A DNA stretch of 47,177 nucleotides from Plebeiibacterium sediminum. GTDB lineage: Bacteria; Bacteroidota; Bacteroidia; Bacteroidales; Marinilabiliaceae. The notes under the pieces were generated by a model, which worked only from the letters and a program-made list of their open reading frames with translations, was not told the DNA's origin and ran no database searches. The DNA lies in NCBI RefSeq assembly GCF_026013605.1, contig NZ_JAPDPJ010000051.1:1-47177 (forward strand), given 5' to 3'. Shown here piece after piece: positions 6,897-14,857 of this stretch. Positions within the stretch are counted from its first letter, which is position 1. Each line of letters opens with the position of its first letter. A program made the translations under genes and the position numbers.

Positions 6897-7244
6897 TTAC
6901 TTTGTCATATCCTTGACAATCTCTTTTAATAGTTCCTTAATTTCCTCAAGGTAGGTGCTTTCTTTTTCATTTAATGGAATATCATAGGAGTTACTATTTA
7001 AGCGTCTAGCTATTTGATTTATATTATTACCCAGTTTTCCCAAATGAAATAAAAATTCAGGAGAAATCGTATCAATTGGTTTTATAGTTCCAGTTAATGC
7101 TATCTCCCTTAAATAAGGAGCCAATTCTTTTCCTGCATCTTTGGCTTTCTTGCATACATCTTCATATTCATTGTTATTAAACTTGACAGTAATCTGTTTG
7201 GATTTAACTTCATCTACACTTTTACAAGGTCTGGCCATAATCAT
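6897..7244 (-). CDS. MobC-like mobilization accessory protein
   Basis: This relaxosome accessory protein of the MobC family is thought to bind oriT and help the relaxase open the strands. Counting from the ATG at 7244, a ribbon-helix-helix region (KQITVKFNNNEYEDVCKKAK) is followed by LAPYLREIAL and the family signature GNNINQIARRLN. The open frame extends to 7286, but those extra residues (MRMKMKKK...) lie inside the relaxase gene. MIMARP at 7244 or MARP at 7238 is the natural start. It overlaps the relaxase stop by about 20 nt, so the two are probably translationally coupled. Confidence 0.85.
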   Translation of the reverse strand: MIMARPCKSVDEVKSKQITVKFNNNEYEDVCKKAKDAGKELAPYLREIALTGTIKPIDTISPEFLFHLGKLGNNINQIARRLNSNSYDIPLNEKESTYLEEIKELLKEIVKDMTK

Positions 7245-8916
7245 TATTTTTATTTCGTTTTCTTTCTTCTTCATCTTCATCCTCACGATTCTTGGTCGTA
7301 GGATTTCCTAGATTGCCAATACCTTTTTTAGTATTGGCAATATTAGAGTCTGCCAATTTTGAATTAATATAATTCAGATCGCAAATGATACCTGAAGATA
7401 TTTCGGTGATATTTGATTTATAGATCAATTTCTTCCCTTCAATGGCAACATTCACTCCTTCAATATTCATTGAATGTAGGAATTCTTTAATATTATGATC
7501 TTCCATGAGAGATTGATTCACAATAGCTCTTATTCTATTTTTTTCAAGCTTCTCTTCAATTGCCTTATCCTTATTAAAGTATAAAGAGTCTCCAGATATA
7601 AACATCCCACCTAATTGATAAACAAATTTCTCATCATCAATTGCAAGCTCTATCTTCTCTTGCTTAAGTTGATAAGTTAGCTCATCTTTAGTTTTGCAAT
7701 TTTGTAGAAGTTCATCCAACAAATTATCAACCTTATTGGCCTCTAAAAGATAAGTCATTCCATATTGGGATATCCGGCCTCCTAGCTTGACTTCATGAAT
7801 TTTTTGTTGTCCATATTCAAAAATCCATCCTTCACTCCTCTCCTCTCCCATGATAATATTATTCTTAAGCGCAATACTAAAATCATTTTTATCATCTCCT
7901 CTATTTTTAAGAAAGTCAAATACAACCTTTTTGATTAGCTTGATATGAGATTTCAATGTATTTTTTTCCATTTGTTTAATAAGAGCAGAATAACTCATTC
8001 CTTTAAGTTCAGATCCCTTAATTTCTACGCCTCCCTTTTTTAAAGACCAACCATTCTTTGCAGAATTCATTCTTGGATCAAAGCCCTTTTTTTTTAGTTC
8101 ATTAAAAAAGTCATCTATAGTCGTGACTTGAGTTCTCAAACAATTTTGGATAGCTTTATTAAAATACTCTAAGGCATTTTTTCTAAGAATAGAGGACAAT
8201 CCATTATAGGAATAATTTTTACTTAATTCACTTCCTTTATAAATAAAATCATTATAGCGAAAGGATATTCCCTTTCTATTACTTGCTATTGTAAATTCTA
8301 TTCCTTGCGTTTTTAATAAGCCTTCTAATTGATCAAATGAATAAGGTGATTTCTTAAGGGCAAATCTTATCTGCTCTCTTACATATTGTTTTATGGCCTT
8401 TTCATTCTGTTGCTTTTCATTATAGAAATTCTTATTTCTATCATACTCATTGAATTTACTCTCATAAGCCTTTGAGGTAACTGTCAAATCATACTTCTTT
8501 TCTAATTTATTTAATATCTCTCTGGATTTTAATCGCTCATTTGAATCTTTTGTAACTAAGCCTTGAAATGATACACGATTACAAGCTATATGTAAATGTA
8601 AGGTATCGGTATCGGTATGAGCTGCGGAAACAAACTGGTTATTGATATACCCCATGCCTTCCAGGTATTCTTCCACAATAGAACACATTAACTCATTGGT
8701 CATTATTTTTTCATCATCTTTTGAGAAACTAACGATAAAGTGTTTTACTGGCTTTTCTACTCTAGTATTTAATTGAGCAACTAACTCCATTTGCTTTGCA
8801 AAAGATTCAGCAGAATCGCCTATCATATTTGTTAGTAGGATCTCTCCTTTTTCCTCTCTTAGATCATATGAGATGATGACTTCAAAATTATTTCCTGTTG
8901 TTATTCGTCCTACCAT
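7222..8916 (-). CDS. Relaxase / mobilization nuclease (MOBP type)
   Basis: This is the enzyme that nicks oriT and pilots the DNA strand into the recipient. From MVGRITTGNNF, motif I carries the likely catalytic tyrosine (SYDL). Motif II is KHFIVSFS. Motif III is HTDTDTLHLH with N in IACNRV, which supplies the metal-binding histidines. The rest, about 400 residues, is a lysine-rich C-terminal region for relaxosome contacts. The open frame reaches 8958, but the first 14 residues are hydrophobic filler, and MVGRITTG matches the family's usual start, so 8916 is chosen. The accessory mobC-like gene follows with overlap. Confidence 0.9.
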   Translation of the reverse strand: MVGRITTGNNFEVIISYDLREEKGEILLTNMIGDSAESFAKQMELVAQLNTRVEKPVKHFIVSFSKDDEKIMTNELMCSIVEEYLEGMGYINNQFVSAAHTDTDTLHLHIACNRVSFQGLVTKDSNERLKSREILNKLEKKYDLTVTSKAYESKFNEYDRNKNFYNEKQQNEKAIKQYVREQIRFALKKSPYSFDQLEGLLKTQGIEFTIASNRKGISFRYNDFIYKGSELSKNYSYNGLSSILRKNALEYFNKAIQNCLRTQVTTIDDFFNELKKKGFDPRMNSAKNGWSLKKGGVEIKGSELKGMSYSALIKQMEKNTLKSHIKLIKKVVFDFLKNRGDDKNDFSIALKNNIIMGEERSEGWIFEYGQQKIHEVKLGGRISQYGMTYLLEANKVDNLLDELLQNCKTKDELTYQLKQEKIELAIDDEKFVYQLGGMFISGDSLYFNKDKAIEEKLEKNRIRAIVNQSLMEDHNIKEFLHSMNIEGVNVAIEGKKLIYKSNITEISSGIICDLNYINSKLADSNIANTKKGIGNLGNPTTKNREDEDEEERKRNKNNDYGQTL

Positions 8917-9105
8917 ATGTGATTGAAATATGAAAAAATGTAAAGCGTAGCTGAACATTTTTAGTCTTTTTGGGGCAAAAAAAGCAATAGAGTTAATGAA
9001 TCCGGATACCTCCGGTTGAATGGTACGAATCAGAAAACAAATTGAGTTTACGAAATTTAGTTTTCGGATGTCGTTATCACATCTTGCTTATTTACATGAC
9101 TTAAA

Positions 9106-9129
9106 GATAATTTCTTTTCAGAAATTATC
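9106..9129. other. Inverted repeat, candidate part of oriT
   Basis: GATAATTTCT at 9106-9115 and AGAAATTATC at 9120-9129 are perfect 10-bp arms around TTTC. The repeat lies about 190 bp outside the relaxase start, in the non-coding gap between the divergent mob and par operons. Relaxases of this group usually act on an inverted repeat next to the nick site, so this is the best oriT candidate in the gap. A transcription-related hairpin cannot be excluded. Confidence 0.35.
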
Positions 9130-9204
9130 CTATTATTGAGGGGATTAAATCATAGTACTTTGATAATGTGCTATTTATGTAAAGTCGTTAAAAATTAATT
9201 AAAT

Positions 9205-9412
9205 ATATACTCTATAATACCTATTTTGTCTTTTTTTGTCACTTTTAAAACTTTTATTTCACTTATAGTATGTTTATGTCACTTTTGTTAATATCTAGAG
9301 ACATAAACTAACCCCTAAAGGACATAATGTGACATCAGATGACATTCATTAATACATAATTGACATCATCGCATATTAGTTGTACATAACATATATCTTT
9401 GACTGCATAAAC
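9205..9412 (+). repeat. Regulatory block, copy 1
   Basis: About 208 bp from TATATACTCTATAATACC to TCTTTGACTGCATAAA is repeated at 9590-9799. It holds TCACTT at 9239, 9259 and 9279 (20-bp period), and GACAT at 9300, 9321, 9331, 9341 and 9362 (spacing 21, 10, 10, 21). Downstream are a short open frame at about 9423-9467 (MKRISQVLWHQAKV) and a decayed copy of the next gene's start (9541-9587). Confidence 0.75.
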
Positions 9413-9589
9413 GAAACCAAGATGAAACGAATTTCGCAGGTTCTTTGGCATCAGGCTAAAGTTTGATGAATATTATCAATGTCTAAAGACTGTGGTTTTC
9501 TTTTTTACTTCATATATATTTCATCCAATATCAAAGACTAATAAAAGGATATAGAAATTGAATAAAAATCAATTATTAATAACAAATAT

Positions 9590-9799
9590 CTAGATACTCC
9601 ATAATACCTGTTTTGTCATTTAATGTCACTTATAGGGATTTTATTTCACTTATAGTAGTTTTTTGCCAATTTTATTAATATATTTATACTTCAACTAACC
9701 TATAAAGGACATAAAGTGACATCAGATGACATGCTACGATATATAATTGACTTAACCGAACATTAATCGTACATATAATATATCTTTGACTGCATAAAA
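9590..9799 (+). repeat. Regulatory block, copy 2 (active promoter side)
   Basis: This second copy directly precedes the par-like operon. TCACTT recurs at 9626 and 9646 with a degenerate third element near 9666. GACAT recurs at 9708, 9718 and 9728, with GACTT at 9749. The -7 box TATCTTTG is at 9781-9788, about 20 nt before the ATG at 9809. Repeats on one face of the helix next to a ParA operon suggest an operator and/or centromere site. Confidence 0.75.
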
Positions 9800-9808
9800 T
9801 AAAAGGAT

Positions 9809-10144
9809 ATGGAAGTTGAAAAAGAATTAATTATTGAATTACTAAATAAATCAAATCAAAAAGGATTATATACTTTAATAATTTCATGCTATGAAGATCT
9901 TATTAAAAAGAAATTAGAAAGTGGTGTTGGTATTCTTCTGATCAAAAAGATTATAGAGAAAGATTTAAACATCAAAGAAGATACTATAAATTATAACTCA
10001 TTTCTTAAAGCCATTCAAAGAAAATTTAAAGCTAAAAAAGAATCTAAAAATACTTTAAAGGATAAAAAGGATATTGAAAATATCGATAGTATAAATCTTA
10101 ATATTTACCAAGATAATAACTCTAAAAAGAATCCATTTGATTAA
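9809..10144 (+). CDS. Small basic protein heading the ParA operon
   Basis: This 111-residue protein is helical in the first 75 residues (MEVEKELIIELLNKS and onward). It is rich in lysine from about residue 65 (FLKAIQRKFKAKKESKN) and has a polar, asparagine-rich tail ending KKNPFD. No family is recognised. Its position directly after the phased repeats and before parA is where partition operons keep their DNA-binding adaptor (ParB/CopG-like). That role is an inference from position and charge. The start is supported by the -7 box 20 nt upstream. Confidence 0.6.
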   Translation: MEVEKELIIELLNKSNQKGLYTLIISCYEDLIKKKLESGVGILLIKKIIEKDLNIKEDTINYNSFLKAIQRKFKAKKESKNTLKDKKDIENIDSINLNIYQDNNSKKNPFD

Positions 10145-10175
10145 ATATACATTATTACGAACCTAAATTTTAAAC

Positions 10176-10889
10176 ATGATGAAAAAGATTACATTCATCC
10201 TTCAATCAAAAGGTGGTGTAGGAAAATCAACCTTAACCTATGTATTAGCGAATAAATATCTACAAAAAGAAGATACAGTTTTCGTAGATATGGATAATGA
10301 ATCCAACACAAGTTCTCAACAGCTTTCTTTTGTTAAAAAGAAAATATCACAAAACTTAATTGATCAGAATACAAAAAATATTGATCGTTCTGGATTTGAT
10401 CAGTTCTTTGAAAATTTTTTAAGTTCAGAAAAAACATCATCAGCTGTATGTGACCTTGGTGCAACAACATCTGAACAGTTTCTTGTGTTTATTAAAAATG
10501 ATGGTGGAGCAAAAATGCTAGATGCATTACATGAGATGGGTATAGAGGTGCAAATATGCTGTGTTATTTCCGGATTAAATGCATTTGCTGCATCTTCAAC
10601 TTATTGCAAAGATCTATTTAAAGCTTTAGCCGCAGTAAAAAAAATTAAGAAGATTATTATCAAAAATAATTTCTTTCCTTTTAATGCAGAACAAGATACC
10701 GCTCTTATAAAGCTTGCACATGCGTCATCCTCTGATCTAATAGACTTTAATATTGTTCCTAATAACGTTCCTGGAACCTTAAAAGAAATTCATGCTTTAA
10801 TGGAACAAGGTAAACCAATCTCTGAGGCTAAAACATTTACTAAAATAAGAATCAAAGATTCTATTGAGTCATTAACAATTGATATTTAA
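10176..10889 (+). CDS. ParA-family ATPase (TraA-like)
   Basis: This 237-residue ATPase belongs to the ParA/MinD group, which moves plasmids or positions machinery on the nucleoid. The deviant Walker A is SKGGVGKST at residues 11-19, with the signature lysine at 12. Walker A' is VDMDNES with D38 and D40. Walker B is VCDLGATTSE at 91-100. The length fits short plasmid ParA proteins. CTnDOT-type elements also carry a ParA-like traA near their mobilization genes. It follows the small basic protein by 31 nt, and two membrane-protein genes follow it. Confidence 0.88.
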   Translation: MMKKITFILQSKGGVGKSTLTYVLANKYLQKEDTVFVDMDNESNTSSQQLSFVKKKISQNLIDQNTKNIDRSGFDQFFENFLSSEKTSSAVCDLGATTSEQFLVFIKNDGGAKMLDALHEMGIEVQICCVISGLNAFAASSTYCKDLFKALAAVKKIKKIIIKNNFFPFNAEQDTALIKLAHASSSDLIDFNIVPNNVPGTLKEIHALMEQGKPISEAKTFTKIRIKDSIESLTIDI

Positions 10890-10900
10890 CTTGAATTTAT

Positions 10901-10924
10901 GTTAGGGGAACATTCTCCCCTAAC
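10901..10924 (+). terminator. Hairpin after parA
   Basis: GTTAGGGGA (10901-10909) pairs perfectly with TCCCCTAAC (10916-10924). It lies 12 nt after the parA stop, with only a moderate T-rich stretch after it. It may act as a partial terminator that lowers expression of the two membrane genes. It argues against the coding start at 10899. Confidence 0.55.
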
Positions 10925-10943
10925 CAAACCAACTTCTTTATTT

Positions 10944-11501
10944 ATGATGCGTAACAAAGAATATCACGATTTCTGTGTTTCGATAAAAGATCAGTTTGGA
11001 TTAAACATTAATCCTGATGATGAATTCTTTCCGCTTGTATACTCATTAATGGATTCGAATAATAAAAATAAAGAGACTATTAATGAATTAAAAGAGCTAC
11101 TAACTAATAGCCTTCTGGAATTAAAAGATACCAATCAGAATTTATATGCAAATCAATCCTTTTTACTCAGTAAAAACGAAGCTCTGATAAATAAAATACC
11201 AAAGGAGTATATCCGCTTTAATTCTGAACAATCAGCAATAGCTTATTGGAAAGGAAAATTCAAATATTACTCTTATCTGGTTTTAGCTACTGCATTTCTC
11301 ATTACGTCAAGTATGATTAGTTATCTGGCATTTCAAGAAAATAGTCAGATTCATTGGTGGATTATGAATTCAAAAATAGAAACCCATCAAGGAAAACAAT
11401 ATCTCTTACTTAATAAAGTAAGTTCTTTGGAAAATTTAAAAAACAATGGTACTTGTATAGAATGGAATAATAATCAAATTGCTGTTCCTATTGATAATTA
11501 A
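10944..11501 (+). CDS. Single-pass membrane protein with coiled coil
   Basis: The open frame begins at 10899, but its first 15 codons run through a strong hairpin. The ATG at 10944 (MMRNKEYHDF) is therefore the better start, giving 185 residues. In the longer numbering, residues 55-100 form a charged helix likely to coil. One membrane helix lies at 123-145 (YLVLATAFLITSSMISYLAF), and a short outer domain follows. No family is recognised. A cytoplasmic coiled coil next to a ParA protein suggests a membrane partner in transfer or positioning. Its stop overlaps the next ATG (TAATG). Confidence 0.6.
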   Translation: MMRNKEYHDFCVSIKDQFGLNINPDDEFFPLVYSLMDSNNKNKETINELKELLTNSLLELKDTNQNLYANQSFLLSKNEALINKIPKEYIRFNSEQSAIAYWKGKFKYYSYLVLATAFLITSSMISYLAFQENSQIHWWIMNSKIETHQGKQYLLLNKVSSLENLKNNGTCIEWNNNQIAVPIDN

Positions 11502-11821
11502 TGCCCCTTTTACCACCTAAACAAAATAAGATGAGAAAAACATTATTCATCATATTTATAGTATTATCCATTTCTGGCTTTTCTTTGTATGACTTTGTAG
11601 ATAGAGGACAAGTGTTTTTTTCTATTGTTCCTGTATTTCAAAGTATGGGAAGACTAATCTATTTAATTGGAAGATTAATATATGAAACTATTCCAATAGG
11701 AATATTAGTTCCTATGGTACTTTTAATTCTCTTTCTTCTAATTTCGTTTCTTGTAAAGAGAATAAAAAGATTTAGAAAGAAGAAATATATTCTTCGGGAT
11801 ACTTCCAACCAAAACAAGTAA
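11501..11821 (+). CDS. Small two-helix membrane protein
   Basis: This 106-residue protein has two predicted membrane helices, at about 13-30 (TLFIIFIVLSISGFSLYDF) and 60-85 (ETIPIGILVPMVLLILFLLI), and a strongly basic stretch after the second (KRIKRFRKKK). That stretch should sit in the cytoplasm. It overlaps the previous gene by one base and is the last gene of the operon. No family is recognised. Confidence 0.6.
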   Translation: MPLLPPKQNKMRKTLFIIFIVLSISGFSLYDFVDRGQVFFSIVPVFQSMGRLIYLIGRLIYETIPIGILVPMVLLILFLLISFLVKRIKRFRKKKYILRDTSNQNK

Positions 11822-12070
11822 CAGACTATTGCTAATAATTGAGCCTCTCTCAAGATTCTATTTTTACTTTTCCTACTATCCTAAGTTCAACTTCAAAGCG
11901 TAGTAGTATCCCAAAAATGCAATACCGTGAGACTCATTAATGATCCTATTTTATGACACTTAATTATTAACATTTTGGAACTAGTTTAATAGTGCTGTAT
12001 AATCCCGGGTTTGGTGAGACCTGTTTCTACAAGTTAGATTAGGTTAATTAATAAAAATATTACAGTATTG

Positions 12071-12110
12071 TAAAACAAAAGCCGAACTTAAAAATGCGGC
12101 TTTTGTTTTA
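12071..12110. terminator. Strong bidirectional terminator
   Basis: TAAAACAAAAGCCG (12071-12084) and CGGCTTTTGTTTTA (12097-12110) are perfect 14-bp arms with A/T tracts at the base. It lies between the par-like operon (+) and the Rhs cluster (-). The rest of 11822-12262 holds no gene that I can see. Confidence 0.85.
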
Positions 12111-12116
12111 TCTACA

Positions 12117-12154
12117 GGCCAGAGGCCTTATTTGTAACAACGTTGCCAGAGGCA
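12117..12154. repeat. Two related near-palindromes
   Basis: GGCCAGAGGCC (12117-12127) and TGCCAGAGGCA (12144-12154) have the same shape, with paired arms around AGA. They lie 27 bp apart, in a patch more G+C rich than its surroundings. Confidence 0.45.
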
Positions 12155-12262
12155 TACGCCGAACGATTTACTTTAATTTACTCGCTTCACTTAGGAGGGG
12201 AGATTTTTATCTAACACAATTACTTTTAATACTTATTTATTTCTAGAAATTGGCTGAACAAT

Positions 12263-12688
12263 TCAATTGTCTCTTATCTCAGAAGATTGTTTTTTAAGAT
12301 CTAAATTTTTTTCTCTATGCTTTGTTGCAATCCAAATACTTAAGGAAAAAACAAAGATTATATACATTAAAACGAATAGAGAACTTATCATACTTTTTCG
12401 TTCCATAAACTTATTGTAATAATCATCTTGTTTCTCTCTATTAAAAAGAAAATAAAATGTATTAAACATTAACACCACTCCAATAACGATCAAAACAAAA
12501 TATAATCCTCCAAATGTATATGTTTGCTTTATATAATATTCATAAACTGCAACTATAGATATTATATTAAAAGATATCAGAACAGAAAAAAAACCAAGTG
12601 CAAAAATACCTATTTGAGGATCATTACTAAATTTTCTATATACAGTTAATATTGTATAATATATATATCTATAAAAAGACATTATCAT
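12263..12688 (-). CDS. Membrane protein, likely immunity to the Hint-type Rhs tip
   Basis: This 141-residue protein has three predicted membrane helices, at about 27-50 (IGIFALGFFSVLISFNIISI), 60-80 (YFVLIVIGVVLMFNTFYFLF) and 98-120 (SLFVLMYIIFVFSLSIWIAT), and a charged C-terminal tail. Its ATG overlaps the stop of the Rhs tip (ATGA). This is the usual toxin-immunity arrangement. No sequence family is recognised. The role is inferred from position and from the fact that toxins acting at the membrane often have membrane immunity proteins. Confidence 0.6.
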   Translation of the reverse strand: MIMSFYRYIYYTILTVYRKFSNDPQIGIFALGFFSVLISFNIISIVAVYEYYIKQTYTFGGLYFVLIVIGVVLMFNTFYFLFNREKQDDYYNKFMERKSMISSLFVLMYIIFVFSLSIWIATKHREKNLDLKKQSSEIRDN

Positions 12689-13461
12689 TTACTATTTTTT
12701 TTATTATTTATTTTCATTGTTTCGGCTTTATTGTACTCAGGATTCTCATTATTTACCAATATCCCATTTGCAAAATAACTATTACCAAACTTCAAAAGGG
12801 TTAGATTATAAGTTTTTACGCTTCCTTCTTGCTGTACAACAGAAGTAACCTTTACCTTTTTTAATTTGCCCTTCTGATATACTAAACATTTATCTCCAAT
12901 TTCAAGTTTTGTCGTAGGTAATCTATATCTCTTCTCTGATTGTAATGGATCAACGGAACACCAACCTTTATTTTTAACATAATAAGGATGATCTTGAGTA
13001 TTAGTGTTTACTAATTTGTTTGAAAAAGAGATTTGAACCAAATTTTCGTGCATAGGAGAATTTTTCAATAAAACAATAGTTTTTATAGTTTTATTGTTTT
13101 CAAAATCATATGTTAAGATAGTATCTCCCGGCATTACTATTTCTTCAGGATCAACCATTGGAGGATTAACTTCTACATAATTTGCAGGTACTTTATTAGC
13201 ATTCTCGTAGGATTGTTGATTTACCCAACTTTTATTAGATTGTTTAAAATAATTAGTTAGAAAAGCTTGATTATTTGCAGGATTTGTAGCTATAACCCAT
13301 TGTGGATTTGTCATCCCATCAATAGCTATTTCTTCGCCATTTTGTTTTGTATCATTACCAAATGGATCAATGAATCGCATTGGATTATTAAAACAATAAT
13401 GATAAGGAGTTGATTCAAAGTGTGATTCAGCCATCGCATCTTTGACATGCCACCTCCCCAA
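12685..13461 (-). CDS. Orphan Rhs tip with Hint-like domain
   Basis: This is the end of an Rhs protein without its barrel. In frame upstream of the listed TTG start, the Rhs core can be read back to 13500 ([19 protein letters not shown]) until a TAG at 13512-13510. The core ends at FNNPMRFIDPFGN. A variable region follows, then a Hint/intein-type fold (NTQDHPYYVKNKGW, IGDKCLVYQK and TYNLTLLKFGNSYFANGILV). Such domains in polymorphic toxins cut off or release the toxin part. Little sequence follows the Hint domain (about 25 residues), so the toxin may be missing or very small. Without an ATG or the full Rhs body, it is probably a silent tip cassette. Confidence 0.75.
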   Translation of the reverse strand: MGRWHVKDAMAESHFESTPYHYCFNNPMRFIDPFGNDTKQNGEEIAIDGMTNPQWVIATNPANNQAFLTNYFKQSNKSWVNQQSYENANKVPANYVEVNPPMVDPEEIVMPGDTILTYDFENNKTIKTIVLLKNSPMHENLVQISFSNKLVNTNTQDHPYYVKNKGWCSVDPLQSEKRYRLPTTKLEIGDKCLVYQKGKLKKVKVTSVVQQEGSVKTYNLTLLKFGNSYFANGILVNNENPEYNKAETMKINNKKNSK

Positions 13462-13742
13462 AGCAGGATCATAGAATCTAGCTCCATAATCGTAACAATC
13501 TCCTTCTCTCTACTTTCCTGAAATGATTTTTTCGTCATACAGCTTTGTAGCGTTCTACGAAAAACCTTTTCAATATAACCATAATTTTCACATCACCCAT
13601 CGTAATGAATTTTCCTGTATGACCATTTATCGTTGTAATCATTTCAATAATTATTGTTTCTAATTAAACAAAACCCGGTCAATGCCAGGTTTTGTTGTTA
13701 TATTTCAAAAGGTACGAGATACCATCTCTCACCAGCGAGGGG
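13462..13742 (-). other. Rhs core remnant and non-coding sequence
   Basis: 13462-13509 continues the Rhs core in frame. Upstream of the TAG, broken frames such as LYDEKIISGK lead into it but give no clear Rhs match. No other gene is seen. Confidence 0.5.
13669..13694 (-). terminator. Terminator of the lipase-like Rhs cassette
   Basis: CAAAACC (13669-13675) and GGTTTTG (13688-13694) pair, with CGG/CC near the loop. It follows the presumed immunity gene on the minus strand. Confidence 0.55.
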
Positions 13743-14027
13743 TTAAAACATAAAATAAACATGTATTACACTTATAATTATGATGATAATATTTAAAAGT
13801 AAAAATCTTTTAAATATTAGAGTAGAATTAGGTTTTGAATATTTCAATTTGAGAAAGTTAATTAATATGGCTAATAATAGGTGAACCGCCCAAAATATCA
13901 TATATTCAATCAAAATTCCTAACCCAGCACCTCCTCTTGATGTGAACAATCTATATAAAAACGATATATAAATAACGATGAATACAGCCAGAGAAAATAA
14001 TAGATAATAGTTGACTTTATTTTTCAT
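13743..14027 (-). CDS. Membrane protein, likely immunity to the lipase-like Rhs tip
   Basis: This 94-residue protein has three predicted membrane helices (about 6-27, 38-60 and 71-93) and almost nothing else. It overlaps the end of the lipase-like Rhs tip by 11 nt and is therefore its natural partner. A membrane immunity protein fits a toxin that attacks membrane lipids. No family is recognised. Confidence 0.6.
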   Translation of the reverse strand: MKNKVNYYLLFSLAVFIVIYISFLYRLFTSRGGAGLGILIEYMIFWAVHLLLAILINFLKLKYSKPNSTLIFKRFLLLNIIIIIISVIHVYFMF

Positions 14028-14805
14028 CTTTTTTCTTTTCTTTTTTTATTTCCTCAAAAACCCACGCTCCATTCCTATATACATATGTACCTTCCTTAAG
14101 TAAAAAGACATTACCAAAAAAACTGGTTATATCATGCGAACCTTTACTTTCATCTTCATGATAATCTTCATCCTCAATTCCTTCTTGTCTCTCATTAGCC
14201 AGCCTAGAGTAATTACCTTCTCCTTTCTTCTTATGAGTGTGTTGCTGTGTATAAATTAAAGGATCTGCAGACAATTCCGAAGCCTGATAAGGATCAAAAT
14301 CTGCTACTAAAGTTATCATAGCATTATGATACCCCTTACTTCGTAAGTATGTTTTTAGTGCATTTAAATATCCTTTTCCATAAGCACCTCCCATACTATG
14401 CGTTATAATCTTTATAGTTTCTTTTGCATTTCCATTTTCATCAATAACCTGAGAGATAATATAATCAGCATCTGCCATAGCTTGTTCATAACCATCCTTA
14501 TATCTTGCCATGGCATTTAGGCTAGTTCCTCCATGTCTATATATTCGGTTTTCATCATTAAGCTTCCATGTAACTGCTTCATCAAATCCTTCCCAATATT
14601 TTGAAGTTCCTTTCTGTTCTTTATCCATAGCAAATCCATTTATAAAGATCACAATATTCCCATCTGGATCAATCGCATTTATAGGATTATTTAGTGCATA
14701 ATTGTAGGGTGAATGATTCCAATATAACTCTTTTGCTGGATCTGCCACATTCCATCTAGCTAAAGCTGGATCATACATCCTTGCGCCGTAATCATAACAA
14801 TCCAA
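14017..14805 (-). CDS. Orphan Rhs tip with lipase-like toxin
   Basis: Only the end of the Rhs core is present. In frame upstream of the listed [13 protein letters not shown] can be read from about 14840, and then a stop lies at about 14854. The core [19 protein letters not shown] ends in [12 protein letters not shown], where Rhs proteins are normally cut. The rest, about 200 residues, has an alpha/beta-hydrolase look: [11 protein letters not shown] (first strand and oxyanion region) and [14 protein letters not shown], with the nucleophile in the S-M-G-G elbow. Later histidines could complete a triad. Lipase-type effectors damage membranes of rival cells. Lacking a barrel and an ATG, this is probably a reserve tip. 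Confidence 0.75.
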   Translation of the reverse strand: MDCYDYGARMYDPALARWNVADPAKELYWNHSPYNYALNNPINAIDPDGNIVIFINGFAMDKEQKGTSKYWEGFDEAVTWKLNDENRIYRHGGTSLNAMARYKDGYEQAMADADYIISQVIDENGNAKETIKIITHSMGGAYGKGYLNALKTYLRSKGYHNAMITLVADFDPYQASELSADPLIYTQQHTHKKKGEGNYSRLANERQEGIEDEDYHEDESKGSHDITSFFGNVFLLKEGTYVYRNGAWVFEEIKKEKKKDEK

Positions 14806-14857
14806 ACTTACCCCACCAAGATCATCATCCTGGAGTTCATTTCTATTTGTAGATTAT

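Noticed and set aside
7245-7286. Longer N-terminus for the MobC-like protein
   Set aside because: The extra residues (MRMKMKKKENE) are encoded inside the end of the relaxase gene and do not look like part of the family.
8917-8958. Longer N-terminus for the relaxase
   Set aside because: The residues MFSYALHFFIFQSH are hydrophobic and lie outside the family's conserved start, which is MVGRITTGN.
11659-11853. 64-residue minus-strand frame opposite the small membrane protein
   Set aside because: It mirrors the hydrophobic plus-strand gene, which has better context (operon overlap) and a plausible start.
13326-13538. 70-residue minus-strand frame over the Rhs core
   Set aside because: The Rhs core is clearly read in another frame over the same bases, so this is a shadow frame.
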